Assembly (NCBI RefSeq): GCF_963855985.1
Contig: NC_087104.1
Coordinates: forward strand, 2,294,001 to 2,358,000
Length of the DNA: 64,000 nt
Reading direction: 5' to 3'
Source: Ostrinia nubilalis
Lineage: Eukaryota > Arthropoda > Insecta > Lepidoptera > Crambidae
A program made the translations under genes and the position numbers. The notes below the pieces were generated by a model. That model saw only the letters and a list, made by a program, of their open reading frames with translations, was not told where the DNA came from and ran no database searches. Each line of letters begins with the position of its first letter. Positions within the stretch are counted from its first letter, which is position 1. This document shows, one piece after another, positions 12,097 to 23,700 of this stretch.

Positions 12097-12412
12097 TATT
12101 TTGCACTCAAATGGCCCTTTTTGTGTTATTTTTAATGTTAATGGGAAAAAAGTAGAGCTTAGTGACTAAAAATCATTTTATGAAAATTTGTTCTAGTTTT
12201 AAATAGGATTTACGAAAAGTTTTCCCGTGTAGGTCTCAAAATAAATATTTCAGAATCAGAATCATCATTTTTTTCTAAATTAGTTTTATTTTAGCAATAA
12301 ATGCTATGAAAATATCTCTTAAATTATAACAACAACTTCATGGATTACTCTCTAAAGCATATCAACTTGGTTCAAAGCGGCTCAAACACATTTTGCCTTT
12401 AACAAAATTTCG

Positions 12413-12580
12413 TCATTATCATCATCCTCATTTCAGCCACAGGATGTCCACTGCTGAACATAGGCCTCCCCCAATGACTTCCACACCGCACGGTTGATAG
12501 CGGGCCTGCATCCAACGCCTTCCTGCTACATTTATCAGATCATCGGTCCACCTTCCTTGTGGATATACGTGGCCTCCACT
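12413..12580 (-). mobile_element. RTE-type non-LTR 3' fragment, copy 3
   Basis: Starts with a CATCATC-rich tail then CAGCCACAGGATGTCCACTG, and extends through the RWTDD codons to the W(R)P region. 5'-truncated. The trinucleotide 3' tail is typical of the family. Confidence 0.8.
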
Positions 12581-12663
12581 ATAACAAAATTACAAATTAG
12601 TAACGAAATTTACCATCCCATAATATGACAAGACTTGCCGGCTCGACTGTTCGTGTAAAGATA

Positions 12664-12781
12664 CTCCCTTATTAATAAAAAGTTACATCCTAGTTGAGCT
12701 CTGTTTTAACGTGATATTTCCATACTAAACGTCACTTTAAAACAGGGTTCAACTATGGTGTAACTTTTATTAATAAGGGAG
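12664..12781. repeat. MITE with CTCCCTTATTAATAAAA ends
   Basis: 118 bp, nearly a perfect hairpin: CTCCCTTATTAATAAAAAGTTAC at the left against its complement at the right, with arms continuing through TAGTTGA and CTGTTTTA. Non-coding. Confidence 0.75.
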
Positions 12782-13391
12782 ATAATATTTAAGAAGGGGT
12801 TTGAACAAGTGAACAAAATTTATATCGGATGCCACTAAGCCAACTTTAGCTCAGCTTTAAGATTATAGTAACTTATATCAGCTGCAATCAATTTTAATGT
12901 ACCTTCGGAAGTATACAGAAGCTTACTAAAAACTCTATTTTTTATATTGAATTCAATGGAGAACGTCTACATCCAGCAATGTACAAGTGAGATACTCATC
13001 AATAACGCTCATCACAATATCACAATTCCTTTACAACCTCGATACCGATACCAAAACACCAAATGTATACGGTATCGTGAGCGCATGCTCTAATACAACG
13101 CTGGATGATTACTCCAATAATATTGTAGCGCCGACCCGTTGGCACTTTCCTTTCATAATGAGGTTCGCTGACAAGTTGGGAAACGATTAAGACGTTTAAT
13201 AAAGGAAGCTATTATTATGACTGTGATACGATCAGCTCATAGGTGGTAGCTGTTGATGATAGCTAGATGGGAAATGATGATATTGGGTAGTAAATGTTAG
13301 GTAACTAAACTAACATAACCAAATGGTCATTTTTGACAGATCTTTGATCGAACAAGTATCGAAAACATTGGTATCACGTCATAATCTTTGT
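12782..13391. other. Intergenic, no gene recognised
   Basis: One short open frame (12987-13190) with no recognisable features. No repeat boundary seen. Confidence 0.4.
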
Positions 13392-13609
13392 TGTGAGGTA
13401 ATAAATGATATAATAAATAATAGCCTTGGACATTTTACACTACGCTTCTAGTCCCAAACTAAGCAAAGTTTTGTACTACGGGTACTAGACAACGGTTAGT
13501 TGTAAATACATAGTAACACCCAGACCCATCTCAGAAATTAAAATTCATCATTTCAATTTTTGCCCGGCCGTGAATCGAACCCGGGACCTCTCGGCACTAC
13601 TAGTCCTTA
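13392..13609 (-). repeat. tRNA-derived SINE (family 2)
   Basis: On the minus strand: a head with B-box GGTTCGATTCACGGCCGGGC, then GGTCTGGGTGTTACTATGTATTT and a tail around TTTGGGACTAG...GTAAAATGTCC, ending in an AT-rich TATTTATTAT stretch. This layout is common in lepidopteran SINEs. Internally decayed. Confidence 0.65.
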
Positions 13610-14364
13610 TAAAATAACATCGAGCAATGGAGTTAAGTTCATAATTAAGATTTTAAAGGAAACTGTGGATGTAATGTCATTCAGAATCCTTATAATGAAA
13701 ATACTAGATGATTACCAAAGCTACAAACTCTTTTTTGTCCAACTATGGACATAGCTCAACTGGTAGTGAGATTATATCAGAATTACGAGAAAAAGGTCAT
13801 GTTAAATTCTAAACATTCATTTCAATTCTCCATTTATGAACATAGATTTTGTAAGAGTTAATTTCTCATCACTCTAAACAAGGTGCGGCAAAATACCTAA
13901 GAGAGCAAAGAAATTAAATTTTAATTAACAGATCAGACCAAAATAAAACCAACTAAGCATTGAAGATAAGACCTCCAGACATGTTTTATGAGCATGCGAT
14001 TTTGCAAGGAAATAAATAAATAAAAATAAAGCACATGTTTAATTAAGGATCTATTTTATACGCTCCATTTATGGATCGACTTTTCAGCTCACGTAGATGT
14101 TATAAATCATTGCAATTTGCCTTGCATTCAATTTGGACATCTAATCGTAATTAGAATGACCCTAGGTAAGCACGTTTGTTAGTGTTCTTAGACATATACA
14201 GGGTGTGTGTTTAGTTTTAGCTGCAGAAGTTATTTAGCATCCTATTATATTTTCAACATTATGAGGAATTAAAAGCGCATAAAGCTGTTAAACGAATAGA
14301 TCGACAATATTGTCAATTTCAATAAACTACGCTTATTTAATTAGTTTTATTTTAGTAGCCTTTA
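13610..14364. other. Intergenic, no gene recognised
   Basis: Nothing recognised on either strand. Confidence 0.4.
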
Positions 14365-14365
14365 A

Positions 14366-14554
14366 GGCGGTTATCACACTGCGCCACGCTCCGCCGCGGT
14401 ACGCGGGACGACAGATTTAATCATTGTATGCAAGTACCTCAGTTTGTATAGAAAAAACGCGCGGCACAACACACTGACAACGCGTCTGCGCGCGGGATTT
14501 TTTATATGAAATCACGCGCTCCGCGGCGGAGCGCGGCGCAGTGTGATAACCGCC
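14366..14554. repeat. GC-rich MITE with TAA target duplication
   Basis: 189 bp, ends GGCGGTTATCACACTGCG and CGCAGTGTGATAACCGCC, flanked by TAA on both sides. The inner arms CGCTCCGCCGCGG and CCGCGGCGGAGCG are also complementary. A 3-bp TWA duplication is the signature of PIF/Harbinger-type elements; no transposase is present. Confidence 0.8.
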
Positions 14555-14555
14555 T

Positions 14556-15711
14556 AAGGCACGTAAACCCTAGTGTCAAATTTATGACAAACCACAAATG
14601 TCTAACATAGTTGACTCCAACCGATAACTTAACGAATCTAAATCAGGAAATCATATATCTTATTGAACTATTAGGTTACTTTAAGCCTTTTTCATAAAGA
14701 AGAAAGTTCATGATGTGATGACACCGGTAATAATATTTTCAATACTCAATTCAATAGAGTTCAAATCTCGGTCAACTAGACCAGGTTATAATATTTCATA
14801 CAGATCATATCACTGCAATGCTCATAAAGTAGGCATATCTTTCGACACTGTAAGCCTTAATTGCCTAGCATAAACACAAAGATTTCATATTTCATCGGAA
14901 CACATTACAATGAAAAATTTCTTCAAAATCATCATCATCACGCAATTACAAAACTAAAAGAAGCCTACAAACAAAGCTATCAGCACAATCGGAAGCTGTT
15001 CTAATTACTTTTGAACGCTAAGGTCGCGCTTAAGTAAAATGTTTCACCCAAGGGCGAGACGATATGGAATGCTCTTGTGTGTAATACGGCCATTCAAGTG
15101 ATTGGGCGGCGGTATGCGAGAGCGAGGCATGAAATATTTTGTATCACTTTTGAATGAAAATAAGAGTGATGTTTTTGGAATAGCCAAACAAATTATGATA
15201 GTTTTTTCAATTTTGCCCGTCCTGGTGAAGAAATATTCTAGAAATACGATTTAACAATTAAAATAATTGTAATAGCGATATTTTGTTTTCAGTTTGTATT
15301 TAAACTTGTTTTTATTCAGACAGTAATTGCGCGCTGACGCGTTGATGTCTTTTGTATCAAACGCTGAAAACTGTTTGATTTAGTAATTAAATAATACTGT
15401 GCTTTTAGTTTAACTCTATTTTCTTAAACAGACTTTAAAATACCACAAATCTAGTAAGTATAAAGATAAAAAAAAAATTAAGCAATTTTGTGTCTCTCTT
15501 ATAAGCTAGGTACAAGGCTTGATTAAATCATTCTAAAATTGAGGTGTGAATAAAAGTATTTATTTATCAAAACATGATAATTTCAGTATGATCCAAATCA
15601 CACATGTGAAATATCACACCTACCAGTTAAAAATAACAACTTTGTAATCATAAAAACATTTCTTGTGACTTACAAACATACCTACTACTTTGAAAAGTCT
15701 TTATTTCCAAT
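14556..15711. other. Intergenic, no gene recognised
   Basis: AT-rich. No coding or repeat evidence beyond simple A/T tracts. Confidence 0.4.
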
Positions 15712-15967
15712 CTAGCGGCCGCCCGCGACTTCGTATGCATGGATCCCGTTTACCCCCTTAGGGGTGGAGTTTCGTAAAATCCTTTCTTAGCGGATGCCTA
15801 CGTCATAACATCTACCTGCATGCCAAATTTCAGCCCGATCCGTCCAGTGGTTTAGGCTCAATACTCAATACTCAATAGTTTATTGCTTCCATAATGATTC
15901 ATAAAGGCTGTGCGTTGATAGATCACTATGTCAGTCAGTCAGCCACCTTTAAGTTTATATATTTAGA
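15712..15967 (-). repeat. Helitron-like non-autonomous element with internal insert
   Basis: On the minus strand it runs from TCTAAATATATAAAC to GCGGGCGGCCGCTAG, i.e. TC...CTAG termini. A segment around CAATACTCAATACTCAATAGTTTATTG (about 15857-15905) interrupts what looks like one continuous stretch (GGTTTAGGCT...GGCTGTGCGTTG) and may be a secondary insertion. Confidence 0.65.
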
Positions 15968-16109
15968 TTCGAAACGCCATCTTGCATACCACCGTCCGGC
16001 ACAATTAGAGGGGTCCATCTTCGTGAATTATATTTTGATTAAGCAACACCCAGCCACGATTTTTGAACGAGAGCATCTTCAAATGTAGATCGATACCAGT
16101 AAGCATTAG

Positions 16110-16117
16110 TATAAATA
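16110..16117 (+). promoter_or_regulatory. TATA box of cuticular gene B
   Basis: TATAAATA with an arthropod initiator TCAGT at 16140-16144 (A at 16142), 32 bp downstream. Predicted leader of about 50 nt. Confidence 0.8.
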
Positions 16118-16191
16118 TTGTAATAGCTGATCGACATTATCAGTACACGTCGGTACATGATCTGAGGAGGTCTAAAAATACACTTGCAAAA

Positions 16192-18540
16192 ATGAAATTG
16201 GTGAGTTTATAGATGAAAGCTCGAGTTAGGCTTTTGAGGTCATAGTTCATAAATTGATCTTGATTAAAACGATTTTGCCTTTAATACGGCTACTATCAAT
16301 TCTTTACTAAATCATTCTTTATTTAACACTTATTAACTTTCTTTCTTACAAAAAATTAGATTATATTAAATTAAACGGATTCAAGATTGTATCTGGATAT
16401 CAGTGAAAATTCAAGAAAAGTAATGTGGAAGGATATTTATTTCATTACTGTCTTTGTCCACTACATGGCTTCAACTTTCAACATAACTAACCTAATTACT
16501 AATGCTTGTCACCTGTCATCCGCTATGCAATGGAGGGAAGTCGAACCTTAACTTCGAACTTCTTCTATGTTCTTCTGATTAATTTCGTAGCGGGTCCAAT
16601 GACAGTACAACTTTCCCCCGGGACAAACTTGACCAGTGAAGGTTGTTGGGTTGGGTTTTTATTGGCGGTCAAGCTGTAGATCCTGGCTACACAGGAGTTG
16701 CAGCGGTGGGAACGAGAGGTGGGAATAGTCCCGTATAACTAACATTATTACTAATTATCTAACCTTTTTGTTACAGTTCGTAGTACTAGCGGTGGTCGCT
16801 TTGTCTAACGCTGCCAAGTTAGACAAAACCTACCTCCCTCCCTCCCACTCTCAAACCTCTGGTGGTTCAGGAGCTTTCCTTGAAACCCCATTGGGAGATC
16901 AGGGTCAAGGCCAAGCTGGAATTGGCTTTGCCAGAAACGGCAACGGATTCTCCCAGAACGGAAACGGCTTCTCCCAGAACGGAAACGGCTTCTCCCAGAC
17001 CGGAAACGGCTTCTCCCAGAACGGAAACGGCTTCTCCCAGAACGGAAACGACTATGCCCAGAACGGAAACGGTTTCAACAACTTCGAAAACCGTCCTGAA
17101 CGCGCCCAGGCTGCCTTTGAGAGGAACGCTGCCATCCTTCGTCAGGACAACCAGAATGATGGAGAGACCTACTCTTATGCTTATGAAACTGAAAACGGTA
17201 TATACGCCGAGGAGAATGGTGTAGCTACCAATGGTGTGGAGGCTCAGGGTGGTTTCTCTTACACCGGTGACGACGGTCAGGTTTACAGCATCAGGTAATT
17301 AATTGTTTTTATGTAATTTTTTTGGGTTAGAATGAACAAGTGACGTTGTACAGAACTTTCAGAGATGAAAAAATGATAAAACAAAGTTAACTGTTAAGAT
17401 TACTCCAATGTTTAGATATAAAAATAATAGGAAGATAGTGATCGTCTTAAAATAATAGCGTTACGGTAATTTATATTGTATTGACTAATAGTGTGTTTGT
17501 AACCTAAAATAAATACGTTTTTGTATTCATTTATGTAGAAACTGTTTCGCATACTGATTGTAATTTAATTTAAAACAATCATTGTCTGATAGTTTAAATT
17601 AAGTACTCCATTCTCAATTTCAGATACACCGCTGACCAGAATGGATTCGTGCCCCAGGGTGACCACCTCCCCACCCCTCCCCCCATCCCGGAAGAGATCC
17701 TGAAGGCTCTGGAACAGAACTCCCGCGACGAGGCTGCAGGCATCTACGATGATGGTAAGGTTTTTTAAAATTCCTTTATATTTTTTTATCAGCCTATCAT
17801 TAAATTACACAAAAGTTACCTAATTCTATCAGAAGTTTAAACTACAAATGAGAACCTCATCAACTTTCCTGAAGTCGGTTAATGAGTAGATGAAATAAAA
17901 TAATTTCCTACATTAACGCTGTTTAGGTATTTCACATTTTGTAGGTTTATGTAAGTAGGTATTTACTGTCTGAATTTCTAACCATATCGGCAAATACGAG
18001 TGTAGTGGTTAAATAATTTTCGAAATAAACTTCATCTAGCTTAGCGTTATTGTTCAATTTAATTAAATATTGCTATGTTTTATTACAGGATCTTACAGCG
18101 AGGGCAAATACGGAAACAGCGAAGACCAATACAGCGGCAACCAATACAATGGCAACCAGTACAACAACAACGGCAATTTCAACAACCAGAACGCTTACGA
18201 AGGCGATGATGACTCCGTTGTGACCAACTCTGCTCTTTTCCGCAACTCTGGCAATGGTCTTAATGGAAACCAGGCCACCAACAAGGCTTACCTGCCTCCC
18301 AACCAGGACCGCTTCAACCCTGAAGCTAACCAGGGCTTCAGCCGAGCTAGCCAGGGTACATTCAACAATGGACCAGCTGGCCAGGGTACTTTCAACAATG
18401 GACCAGCTAGCCAGGGTTTCAGCAGGGGACAGGGTGTGAACAAGGCATACCTTCCACCTGTCGCTGGCCAGAGGAACCCCGGTTTTGGAAGCAGGACCAG
18501 ACAGCCCAGCTTCAGTGCTAGGAATGGATACAGATACTAA
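16192..18540 (+). CDS. RR-1 cuticular protein with NGNGFSQ repeats (gene B)
   Basis: Secreted cuticle protein of the same family as A and C. Four exons: 16192-16200, 16777-17294, 17624-17754 and 18089-18540, all with GT/AG introns of phases 0, 2 and 1, giving 369 aa. A signal peptide spans residues 1 to about 15, cut before [10 protein letters not shown]. Seven 7-residue [11 protein letters not shown] repeats follow, then [12 protein letters not shown] and the RR-1 domain, which intron 2 splits (AG|A, the Arg of [11 protein letters not shown]). It ends in [11 protein letters not shown]. The tail is Asn/Gly/Gln-rich, has TFNNGPA repeats and a second copy of the NKAYLPP motif, and ends GYRY. 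The intron inside the RR-1 domain is absent from genes A and C. Intron 1 contains a non-LTR 3' fragment. A possible ATTAAA lies near 18653; no clear AATAAA was seen. Confidence 0.92.
16505..16737 (+). mobile_element. Non-LTR 3'-UTR fragment in intron 1 of gene B
   Basis: About 230 bp matching the 3' part of the element at 57669-58424 (shared landmarks TTCTTCTGATTAATTTCG, GGGTCCAATGACAG, AGATCCTGGCTACACAGGAG, ending GGGAATAGTCCCG). It ends about 40 bp before the splice acceptor at 16776. Confidence 0.8.
16936..17082 (+). repeat. 21-bp coding minisatellite in gene B
   Basis: Seven 21-bp units coding NGNGFSQ and close variants ([21 protein letters not shown]). The central units are almost identical in DNA, so copy number probably varies between individuals. 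Confidence 0.95.
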
Positions 18541-20719
18541 AACGACTGCTAGCTATGTGTTAATGTTTTGACTAAATTTTATTACATATTTAAATGACTA
18601 AACGCAAATTTTTATTATTTTAAACCTTCCATCTCACCCTCATGTTTTCTTAATTAAATTAGGAATAGTGTGTATTAATAACATACATTACTCGTATGCT
18701 TGGACTACGGGCGAAATCGCTGGATTGAATTTTTGAATATTTTTTCTTCCAGCAACTGGGCCCATTCTAAGATTGTAGAGGTCAATGTTGATTTGGTATT
18801 TAATTTATTAGTAAAACATTGAAGGTGCTAGTTACTGGAACAAAAAATATTTAATAATCAATACAGCGCAGCGACTTGGCCCATGGGTCAAGCTAAAAGT
18901 AGGCAGAGTCATTGAAATACTCTATACAAAAAACTTGCCAATACAAAGAAGAAGAAAACTCAACATCATGATGGTTTTCCAAAGCAATTGTGTAATGTTG
19001 TCATGTCAATACGTAACATAAATTCCAACTATTTCATTGTACTTTTAATTATAATTAATATTTGAAGATATTGTTAAAGAAACAAAAAGGCGAGCCAACA
19101 ATACAAATCGCACCGAAGAATAAGATGCACATGACTCTTGATGGACAGAGCTTTGTTCTTTTATAACTTTTATGAGTTGACCTATTGGCTCTTCATTCAT
19201 AACTTACTTAAGGGGAAGCAAATTAGACTAAGCACTTACTTTCTCAACCACTAGCTGTTGGATTTCTTTTGTCCTTTCTCTGGGAACTAAATTATGTTAA
19301 GTAAAACTAAAATTAGTTTGTTTATTATCATCAAACCAATTATCACACATTAATTTTACTGAAGAGTTTAGTCATAAAAAAAAAGTATGATACTTTTTGT
19401 CGCAAAACCAGAAAGGTAGAGAATGAAATTCGAATAACTTTTCAAATAAGTAAAGGATGTAAAAATTAATATAGTGAGAAACAAAGAGAGTTTTAAAAGT
19501 AACTGTTTTAAAACACCCTAGTTGTCCATTGTGTTTTGGATAGTTAGACGTGCGGCTTACTAAAAACTTGATTATAATAGACCACAAAAAACAAACTCAT
19601 GAATTGTAGGAAAGAAGAAAAAACTTCCAAATAACATTTTACACCTTTCAGCTTTACAATCACATATTAGTATAACAAAACGTTTCTAAATAAGACAGAA
19701 CGTTTTATCACAAAGATCTCTCCCTTAACAAGATCACAGTTCACGGTCCCCAAAAGTAATTATTGAACAATGGCGGTCATGTATCTGGTGTACTGATTGC
19801 GCTCGTGGTCTATGCGACCTCATGAAGATTATCAAGTGCATGACAAGATATTTGAAGTACATTTGTAGGAATATTGGGTGGTCTTCAAAGCTATTAATAA
19901 TAATCGTTTGGCGAAGAAATTGCCCTTTTTATGTGCCCTTGATAGATTTATGGTTTATGGTGTTGTCTTGCCTTGATTCGAATCTTGGTAGGGCCATTTC
20001 TGAATCGGCTAATGGCTGAAACTACTGAGTTTATGATCGTACTTTTAATGCATTGTATACTTAACTTTTTTCTAGGTTTAGTGATAAATCTTGGAACATA
20101 TTAGAAATTAACTTATTACTTGGAATCTCAACAAACAATTTTTCCTAACCTTAGATAGGATTGATGTAATACTCTTTATGTAAGAACAATAGCTTATATT
20201 GAAAATACGAACTACACTTAAACGTTTTTCTTATGAAGACAAAGGAAAAAGGCATGCATCATGTTAAATACCAACAGAAATCATAATGAATATTCCCCAT
20301 ATGCCAAAAATATTCATCAATATCACTGCAAAATAAAAGATCTACAAAGTGGAGTCGAGTTGAATGAGTTTAAGTCTAAAATCTGTCCGAGTGGTCATGA
20401 CTCATGAATGAAATGTGAACACAAAAAAAGCGATCAGTCTCCAGTCCACTCTTAGATCCTATTCGCTTTCAATACGTTATGTCACCAATGTGCCTAATTC
20501 CTCCACGTTTGTCACCAATTACACTGCCGGCCACAGAAATGTCAAGGTTGGATAATATCCACCTCATGATCAATCGGAACGTAATGTGATGAAATAATAA
20601 AAATAAACACTCTTAATAACTTGTTCAGGCGTTTGACAGCAACAATTAGGGTTTGTCACGCTGGACGTCTGTCACGTACGTACGCCTAAATAGTCATTAG
20701 AAGTTAATTTTAAGGATGG
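18541..20719. other. Intergenic between cuticular genes B and C
   Basis: No gene recognised. At 20542-20550 TCAAGGTTG is one base from an FTZ-F1-type site, about 180 bp before the gene C TATA box; this is weak. Short open frames near 19400 and 19850 have no features. Confidence 0.4.
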
Positions 20720-20727
20720 TATAAATA
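20720..20727 (+). promoter_or_regulatory. TATA box of cuticular gene C
   Basis: TATAAATA, 71 bp before the ATG at 20791. An initiator is probably within ATCATCACAC (about 20747-20754). Confidence 0.75.
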
Positions 20728-20790
20728 TCATTTTTTGGACGGTATCATCACACATCTCATCTGAATCCTGCATTGGATACACCCATCGAG

Positions 20791-23700
20791 ATGAAGACCT
20801 TTCTGGTTAGTGTTCTTTCCGTGGCTTTCAGTGTACAGTGAATTAGTAAATGAAAGTGATTAGTGTTCAGTGACAATAGTTTGTTAACAATACAGATTAG
20901 TTCAAGCTTTGAAAGAGAAAGTGAGGAAATAAAGTAATCGTTTGTTTCAGATCATCCTAGTACTGGCTTATGCCAGCGCTGAAAAGCTGGATTTGACCTA
21001 CCTACCACCTCCTGGGTCACAATATTCTGGCGGTAGACCTGAGGATATTCAAGTCCCGTTAGAATATCCTAAAGACACCTATTCTACTACGTTACGACCT
21101 CAGGGATTCGATGGTGCAGTAACGAACCCTGAAGAGTACCAAGCAACTATAGGGATCAATCGAGGCGTGCCAGCGGAAACTCTGGTTACTGGTGATGTAG
21201 CTCCTGGAACAAAAGGACCGTTTTCGCATAGAGTACCTACAACAACAGTGTCTTACGCATTCACCCAGACCACAACTCATCCACCTACTGAAGGCTTTGA
21301 AACTACTATAGTACCACAAACTTTCAGCCCTGGTTTCCCAAGCCAAGACGCAATCAATGGTTATCAACCTCCAGAACGTACTTACCAGGGAAATCGTCCC
21401 CAAGATAATCGAATTGCTACTCAATTTGGAGGCCAAACTCCCACTGCAGAATCAGTATCCCAAAATACTGGCTATCCCGATCAACCTTACGGGTCTATTG
21501 ATAACCAGCAGGCTCAAAACCTTCCAGGCTATCAAGTTAACAACAAACAATACATTGGCCAAAGACCCGCTACCCCCACATCTGGCCCAGTTTCCCAATA
21601 TACTGGATCCACAACTCAACCTCAAGATCTCAATGTTTATAGACCAGGCTATGAAGCAAACAGGAATCAATTTAGGGAACAAAACCCGACTCTATCACCA
21701 ATTTCTGGCCAAGGTAAATACCCTGTCAGGCCTACACAAAATTCGGGAATCGTATCAGGACTCCACCCTGAAGCGCCTTTTGGGCAAGATCAGTACCAGA
21801 ATCAGACTTTGAATGAAAATGACTTCGTAAACCAGCCAAGCTTTGTTCCATCAACTGTAGCACCGGGTTTCATTTCAACTACTAAACCGAGCTCTACTTA
21901 TAACACTTTCAATAACATTCAAGGATCTTCAACACCCCGACCCTATTCCCCTCAAGCTGGTTTCCCAAATCAAGTCAATGGTCAAAATATAAACAACGAA
22001 GAATCTTACCAAGTGCCGAATTCTGGACTACAACCAGGTGGTTTAATAACTGAACCGAATAGACAAAATGTATTCCGACCTTCAACGACATTCGCACCTA
22101 CAACTTACGCCAATGGCATTGACAACCAACAATTTCCTACTGGAACATCTGTTATCCCAGGTGCTTCTTACCCAACTCCTGGCTTCCCTGAGGGCCAATA
22201 TAATGGCCAAATCAATGGAGCACCAGGTGTTTATTCTCAACGTCCAGAAAGGCCCCAAGCTGAGGCTGACCGAAATGCTGTTATACTGAATTACGATAAC
22301 ATCATCACTCCAGAAGGTTATTTTGCGTACAGTTTTGACACTTCCAATGGTATCCATGCTGATGAGAATGGAACAGCCGCAGATGGAGTGAAAGCTGAAG
22401 GCTCATATTCGTACATCGGTGATGATGGAAAACTGTATTCGATTGTTTACACGGCAGATGAAAATGGCTATCAACCACGCGGTGATCATTTGCCCACTCC
22501 TCCACCAATTCCAAAAGCTATTCAAGAAGTTATAGAAAAAGTGCAGAAAGAGAAAGAAGCTGGGATCTATCACGATGGTATGTATATTTTGTCATTAATT
22601 AAATAACGTAATCACTGTTTAGCTTATTAAGGGTACCAAAATTAGGTACAATATTAAAATATGAATTTGTGTTTAATTGAATAGGAAAAAGTGTATGAAT
22701 GGGTATAATCTGTTACAAAATTCTACTACATTATAAGTTTTTTTAATTTTTTCTCTATTTTGTGTTTGCAGGGTCTTATGACGACGACAAGTATGGATAC
22801 AAGAAATACCAAGGTGCAATGCGTTATGGACCTCAAAAAGGGGCAAGTGATGCAGAAATCCCTGAGGAATATGTCACTGAAACTAAAAAAGATATGAAAC
22901 TACGCAGACCATTTACCGGTTTTAGGAAACCAGTAGTTTCATCAGGTGATTTGTCTGACTTTACTGACGAATCTAATCAAGAGCAAGCTCAGTATGAAAA
23001 CGACGATGACAAAGCACCTGGGCAAGTTTCTACTAAGCGTCCAATCAATCGTGTGACTATCCCAGAAGGTGATGAAGAGGATAGCTACATTCAGGATGGT
23101 GATGACAAAAATCAGTTCGTTGAAGTGTCAACAAAAAGACCTTTGAAGCAACCAGTTAGGAAATTGCTTAAGCCAATCAAAGGTCTGAGCACTGATAAAA
23201 CTGGATCCACCGGTGTACGGATACGACCTAGTGACAGGACTGGTTCTAAAATTGAAGATCAGGGATCTTTAGAATACGGTTCGGAAGAGCCAACTTATGA
23301 AGATGATATTAACAATACTCGTGCCTCGAACAAAGGTGTCTCAAGACGTCCTATCAACCAGAAACGACCACAGTATAGCCAAGAAGATGTAAGTATAACA
23401 GATGTTTTAGAATACGATGACAACGCAAAGATACCTTTGGCTCCAGGATCATTCAGGCGCCCAGCAATACAGGATAAAAATAAAAATGTTCAAGAATTTG
23501 ATAACTATGAAGTTACAAAACCGACCGGTCGGTTGCCTGGTAGACGTCCTGAAAATAGACCAGCCATTGGAAACATTGAAGATAAGTATCAGCCCGGAGA
23601 AAGTTACACTGAAAGTTATGAGAACAGAGTGCCCACGAACGAACCTGACAATGACGCAAGCAGTGAGAATGATGACTATGAACGTGAAGAATCTGTTACT

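Noticed and set aside
16936..17082. CRISPR-like array of 21-bp repeats
   Set aside because: Units are contiguous without spacers and lie in frame within a eukaryotic coding exon.
20542..20550. FTZ-F1 binding site upstream of gene C
   Set aside because: TCAAGGTTG differs from the consensus at one position and is a single occurrence; too weak to annotate.
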